From NCBI GenBank assembly GCA_021292165.1, contig CM037878.1, forward strand, positions 192,013,118-192,077,117: 64,000 nt of DNA, read 5' to 3'. This stretch comes from Shinisaurus crocodilurus (lineage: Eukaryota; Chordata; Lepidosauria; Squamata; Shinisauridae). Below, piece by piece: positions 60,913 through 64,000 of this stretch. The notes under the pieces are model-generated. The model had not been told where the DNA came from. It did not search any database and saw nothing but the letters and a program-made list of their open reading frames with translations. Position 1 is the stretch's first letter, and every line of letters starts with the position of its first letter. The position numbers and the translations under genes were made by a program.

Positions 60913-61571
60913 CAGGGCCGGTGCTACCGCTAGGCCAACTAGGCTGTTGCCTAGGGCGCGTAGCGGAAGAGGGCGCAGAATGCTGCGCTCCTCTTCGCTG
61001 CCGGCGCGCTCCTGCCCTGCCTGCCCACCCGCCTCACCGAGAAAGCCAGGTCAGTGCGGGGGATTGCGCCCGGAGTAGTGGTGGGGCCGAGCCTGGGCGC
61101 CTCCCCCCCACCTTGCCTCGCCTCCGCGCCGCCTCCCCCCCACCTCGCCTCGCCTCACCTCGCCTCTGCACCACCTCCCCCCCCACGCCGCCTCTCCCCC
61201 ACCTCGCCTCGCTTCGCTTCGCTTCGCCTTCGCACCGCCTCCCCCCCGACACCTACCTTCTCCGCGCTGTTTCCGGAGCCCCGCCCGTGCTCTGTTTTGG
61301 CGGGAGGAACCAGGGCAACAGGGCTTAAACAGCCCTGTTGCTCTGGTTTCCCCTGGCCAAAAACAGAGCGCGGGGGTCCCTTTTCGGAGGAGGCGTGGGA
61401 AGGTAGATGGGGGGCGGCAGCGGCAGCATGCGGGGGGGGGGTGTCCGGTGGCGGCGGCGGCGGGAGGTTGCAGAGCAGGGCTGCTTTCCGGAGCCCCCCC
61501 CCACGGCACGAGAGGGGGGGGCGCTAAATATAATTTAGCCTAGGGCGCCAAACTGCCCTGCACCGGTCCTG
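60913..61571. mobile_element. GC-rich non-autonomous hAT-like element
   Basis: Begins CAGGGCCGGTGCTACC and ends GCACCGGTCCTG, a terminal inverted repeat. Flanks CCTTTTGA (60905-60912) and CCTTTTGC (61572-61579) match at 7 of 8, the 8-bp duplication expected of hAT elements. The 659-bp interior is extremely GC-rich and pyrimidine-biased, with CCTCGCCTCGC-like repeats and a hairpin at 61289-61369. Long open frames across it (for example 60909-61328 and 61051-61509 on the other strand) reflect lack of AT-rich stops, not genes. The shorter element at 41686-41851 has the same ends. It is nested inside another hAT-like element (60368-61749). Confidence 0.75.
61289..61369. repeat. Hairpin related to that at 63533-63641
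   Basis: Arms GCTCTGTTTTGGC and GCCAAAAACAGAGC enclose AACCAGGGCAACAGGGCTT and its complement around a TAAAC loop. The core is shared with 63533-63641, although the surrounding elements differ. Confidence 0.85.
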
Positions 61572-61816
61572 CCTTTTGCCTTCCTATTTCCCCCTCCCTC
61601 CCAGTCTCATTATTTTTCTCCTCCACCTCCTTTGACTAGCCAGGCCCTCACAACAGCCGTTTTGTGACTAGCCCCATCCTACATGGGAGCCATTTTGTGG
61701 TTATGCCCACAACAGCTTCTCAATTTCCCAAAAAGGTTGGGGACCCCGGTATACTTATTTACTGTTTGTTGCTTGCATTTCTAGTTGAGTCAAACCCATG
61801 AGTTGATGACAATACT

Positions 61817-61873
61817 TTCAGCTTTGTCACATGCAAAGCTCTCTTCTATAATTTCAGCTTTGTCACATGCAAG
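61817..61873. repeat. Imperfect direct repeat at the L2 5' side
   Basis: TTTCAGCTTTGTCACATGCA occurs at about 61818 and 61853. Confidence 0.85.
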
Positions 61874-63532
61874 TCATTACAGCTGTTTATTCTCCTATTC
61901 AATTTGGAGATGTGGCTCAAAGATATTATGGAATGGATTGTATGTATTATTTTCCAGATAAGCGGAAGACGGCTGGAACACAGGTGGAGAAGAACTCGTG
62001 CTGAATTTGACCGAACACAGGTTAAAGCTCAGTATCGAGCATACTCTGTGGCGGTGAGGGTGGCGAAGAGAGAATTCTTTTCCACCACCAATACATCTTC
62101 TCAGTGCCGTCTAGCGGTGCTTTTCCAAGTGGTCCGTGGCCTTTTAAACTCTGGGCCAGCGAGAGAAATGGTAGAACCCTCAGTTGCACGCTGTGACGAG
62201 TTTGCACCGCACTTTGAAGATAAAGTCGCTCAAATTCGTCCTGAATTGGACACCACAATTAGTGCAGCTCCTTTAGTAGAGGTGTCCAGAGCACCGTCTG
62301 GTCTGGTTTTATTGGATGAATTTCAGTTACTTGAGGCCCGAGGATGCGGACAAGGTGCTTGGCCAAGTCCAGTCGACCACCTGTGTGCTTGACCCTTGCC
62401 CGTCATAGCTTATTACATCAAATAAGGAGGGGATAGCCGGCTGGGTCCAGGAGGTTGTAAACGCCTCCTTGAGAGAGGGAGTGGTGCCGGTCTCTTTGAA
62501 AGAGGTGGTGATTAAGCCACTTCTCAAAAAGCCTAACCTGGACCCGGATGATGTTAATAACTACAGGCCGGTAGCTAATATCCCATTCCTGGGCAAGGTG
62601 CTTGAGTGGGTGGTTGCTTGCCAACTCCAGGCACTCTTGGATGAAACGGACTATCTAGATCCATTTCAGTCTGGATTCAGGCCTGGTTTTGGAACGGAAA
62701 CTCGTGGCACAGGTGAACTCGGTGGCACGGATCACATTTTATCAGCCTAGGCTGATATACCAACTATGTCCTTATCTGGAGAGAGATAGCCTAGCTACAG
62801 TTATGCATGCTCTGGTAACCTCTCGTTTGGATTACTGCAATGCGTTATATGTGGGGCTGCCTTTGAAAATGGTCCGGAAACTTCAGCTGGTCCAAAATAG
62901 GGCAGCGAGATTGTTAATGGAGACTGGCCGACGTGAACATATTATGCCAGTGCTTTCTCATCTGCACTGGCTGCCAGTCTGTTTCCGGGCCTGATTCAAA
63001 GTGCTGGTACTTACCTACATTCAAAGCCCTAAACGGCTTGGGGCCAGGGTATCTGAAGGATCGTCTCCTCCCATATGTACCTGCCCGGACACTAAGATCT
63101 GCATCAGCGGTCCTTCTCCGAGAGCCCCTGCCAAAGGAAGTGAGGCAGGTGGCTACCAGGAGGAGGGCCTTTTCTGCTGTGGCACCCCGGTTATGGAATG
63201 AGCTCCCCAAAGAAGTTTGCCTTTGTACTCTTTCTGGCACCAGGTGAAGACCTTTCTATTCTCCCAGGCATTTAAACCATTTTAATCATCTTAATTATTT
63301 TAATCTTGTAGCTGTTTTTAACTCTGCCGCTAGCTCTGCTGTTTGTTTTTAATCTGTATGGGGGTTACACGAACCTGTCTTGAGCTCGAAGTTCTCCGCG
63401 GCTCACCCCTCCATGCCACCGCCAGCCCGATCTCGGTCTTCTGAGCGGTGCAGAGCGTTCTCCGCGCCGGTCGAGCCGCCATCGCTGGTTGAGCCGCGGT
63501 CCTCCAAAGCATCTCTTCTGGCGCGGCCAGCA

Positions 63533-63641
63533 CGCTGGACCCCCGCGCTATGTTTTTGGCAGGGGGAACCAGGGCAACAGGGCTTAAACAGCCCTGTTGC
63601 CCTGGTTTCCCCCACCAGAAACATAGCGCGGGGGTCCAGCG
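63533..63641. repeat. Long GC-rich hairpin
   Basis: Inverted arms of about 50 bases: left begins CGCTGGACCCCCGCGCTATG, right ends with its near-complement at 63641. The centre is AGGGCTTAAACAGCCCT. A close relative lies at 61289-61369. Confidence 0.85.
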
Positions 63642-63652
63642 CACCGGAGCAG

Positions 63653-63700
63653 GGTCCCATCGCATCACTTCCGCCGTGCCGGAAGTGACGCGATGGGACC
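63653..63700. repeat. Second hairpin, 21-bp arms
   Basis: Arms 63653-63673 and 63680-63700 pair at 20 of 21 positions around a 6-base loop. Starts 11 bases after the first hairpin. Confidence 0.9.
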
Positions 63701-64000
63701 AGCGTGGGCGGTGCAGGCAGCTCACCGTGCAGCGCTGAGATGAGGAGCCGTCACCAGGATACAGTAGGCCGTGTGAGGCGAGTGGTTACATAAACTGTGG
63801 TTTTAAGTTTTATATTTATTTTATATTGTATTTTATGGTTTTAACTGTTGTAAACCGCCCAGAGAGCTTCAGCTATTGGGTGGTATAAAAATGAATTAAA
63901 TAAATAAATAAATAAATAAATAAAATATCAAACCAGCTTCTGCCCTGATCTTCCTTCACACATTCCAGGGCTCTTAGCTTTTTAATGTGAATTTCCACCC

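Larger units (their letters stand above)
60368..61749. mobile_element. hAT-like element, inverse relative of 56306-57045
   Basis: Left end CAGGGGTCCCCAACATGG, right end AAAAAGGTTGGGGACCCC, with GTGCCCACGAG/GCCACAACAGC motifs, a pyrimidine-rich tandem tract (60640-60900) and the nested GC-rich element 60913-61571. No convincing target duplication (CTCTACAT on the left against TATACTTA on the right). Confidence 0.65.
63371..63783. mobile_element. GC-rich insertion with two hairpins, flanked by GGTTACA repeats
   Basis: A 413-bp GC-rich, CpG-rich block splitting the AT-rich 3'UTR of the L2 element. It is flanked by GGTTACAC (63363-63370) and GGTTACAT (63784-63791), which match at 7 of 8 bases and look like a target duplication. 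It contains a long hairpin at 63533-63641 and a second at 63653-63700. The ends are not clear terminal inverted repeats, so the class is unknown. Confidence 0.5.
61890..63930 (+). mobile_element. L2-type LINE, internally deleted and interrupted
   Basis: ORF2 remains begin near 61960 (RRLEHRWRRTRAEFDRTQVK, VAKREFFSTT, CDEFAPHFEDKV) and shift frame near 62390. They continue with LREGVVPVSLKEVVIKPLLK, NYRPVANIPFLGKVLEWVV and DPFQSGFRPGFGTET (to about 62700). The palm core with the catalytic YxDD box is missing: the sequence jumps to the thumb at LVTSRLDYCNALYVGLPLK (62800-62870), then RKLQLVQNRAARLL, LSHLHWLPVC and VAPRLWNELPKEVC to about 63225. The 3'UTR resumes after a GC-rich insertion (63371-63783) with AAACCGCCCAGAGAGC and ends in (AAAT)n at 63893-63923. 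A dead copy; the L2 assignment rests on the protein wording. Confidence 0.88.

Noticed and set aside
60909..61527. Overlapping 139-157-aa ORFs on both strands
   Set aside because: They lie inside the GC-rich hAT-like element, are low-complexity and have no domain.

Overview
This is vertebrate nuclear DNA, almost certainly from a squamate reptile. Four things point there: one vertebrate protein kinase gene split by very large introns, several copies of a tRNA-headed SINE of the Sauria type, abundant L2-type and CR1-type LINE fragments, and a dense population of short non-autonomous DNA transposons, many with visible 8-bp target duplications. The species cannot be named from the sequence alone. 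There is no bacterial-style gene organisation.

The only host gene I can support is PRKX (cAMP-dependent protein kinase family, X-linked type in mammals), on the minus strand. Exon 1 (coding 45369 to 45195) lies in a CpG island at about 45.07-46.17 kb and ends in the glycine-rich loop. Exon 2 (8875 to 8707) carries the rest of the loop, the ATP-binding lysine and the helix-C glutamate. Exon 3 (2908 to 2645) carries the hinge, the catalytic loop and the DFG motif. Both junctions inside the window join in frame with GT/AG sites, giving 202 complete codons plus the first two bases of codon 203. Intron 1 is about 36.3 kb and intron 2 about 5.8 kb. The kinase C-lobe and the 3' end lie beyond position 1.

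Region by region: 1-8.7 kb is intron 3 (partial), exon 3 and intron 2, with LINE 3' tails, a Sauria SINE and DNA-transposon remnants. 8.9-45.2 kb is intron 1. It holds a 5'-truncated CR1 LINE (32.2-35.2 kb) with an L2-type fragment inserted in the opposite orientation, four 5S-rRNA-derived SINEs whose 3' tails match that CR1, possible solo LTRs, a 154-bp perfect inverted repeat around 23.2-24.8 kb, and many hAT-like miniature elements. 45.1-46.2 kb is the promoter CpG island. 46.2-64 kb is flanking intergenic DNA with no recognised gene. It contains a run of three hAT-like elements separated by CTCTAGAG (56.0-57.0 kb), a fifth 5S-type SINE nested in a miniature transposon (59.7-60.0 kb), a GC-rich hAT-like element (60.9-61.6 kb) and an L2-type LINE (61.9-63.9 kb) whose 3'UTR is interrupted by a GC-rich block with two strong hairpins.

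I found no new multi-gene system. The signals most worth following are the 5S-headed, CR1-tailed SINE family found beside a matching CR1, the perfect 154-bp inverted duplication, and the hairpin shared by two unrelated GC-rich insertions.
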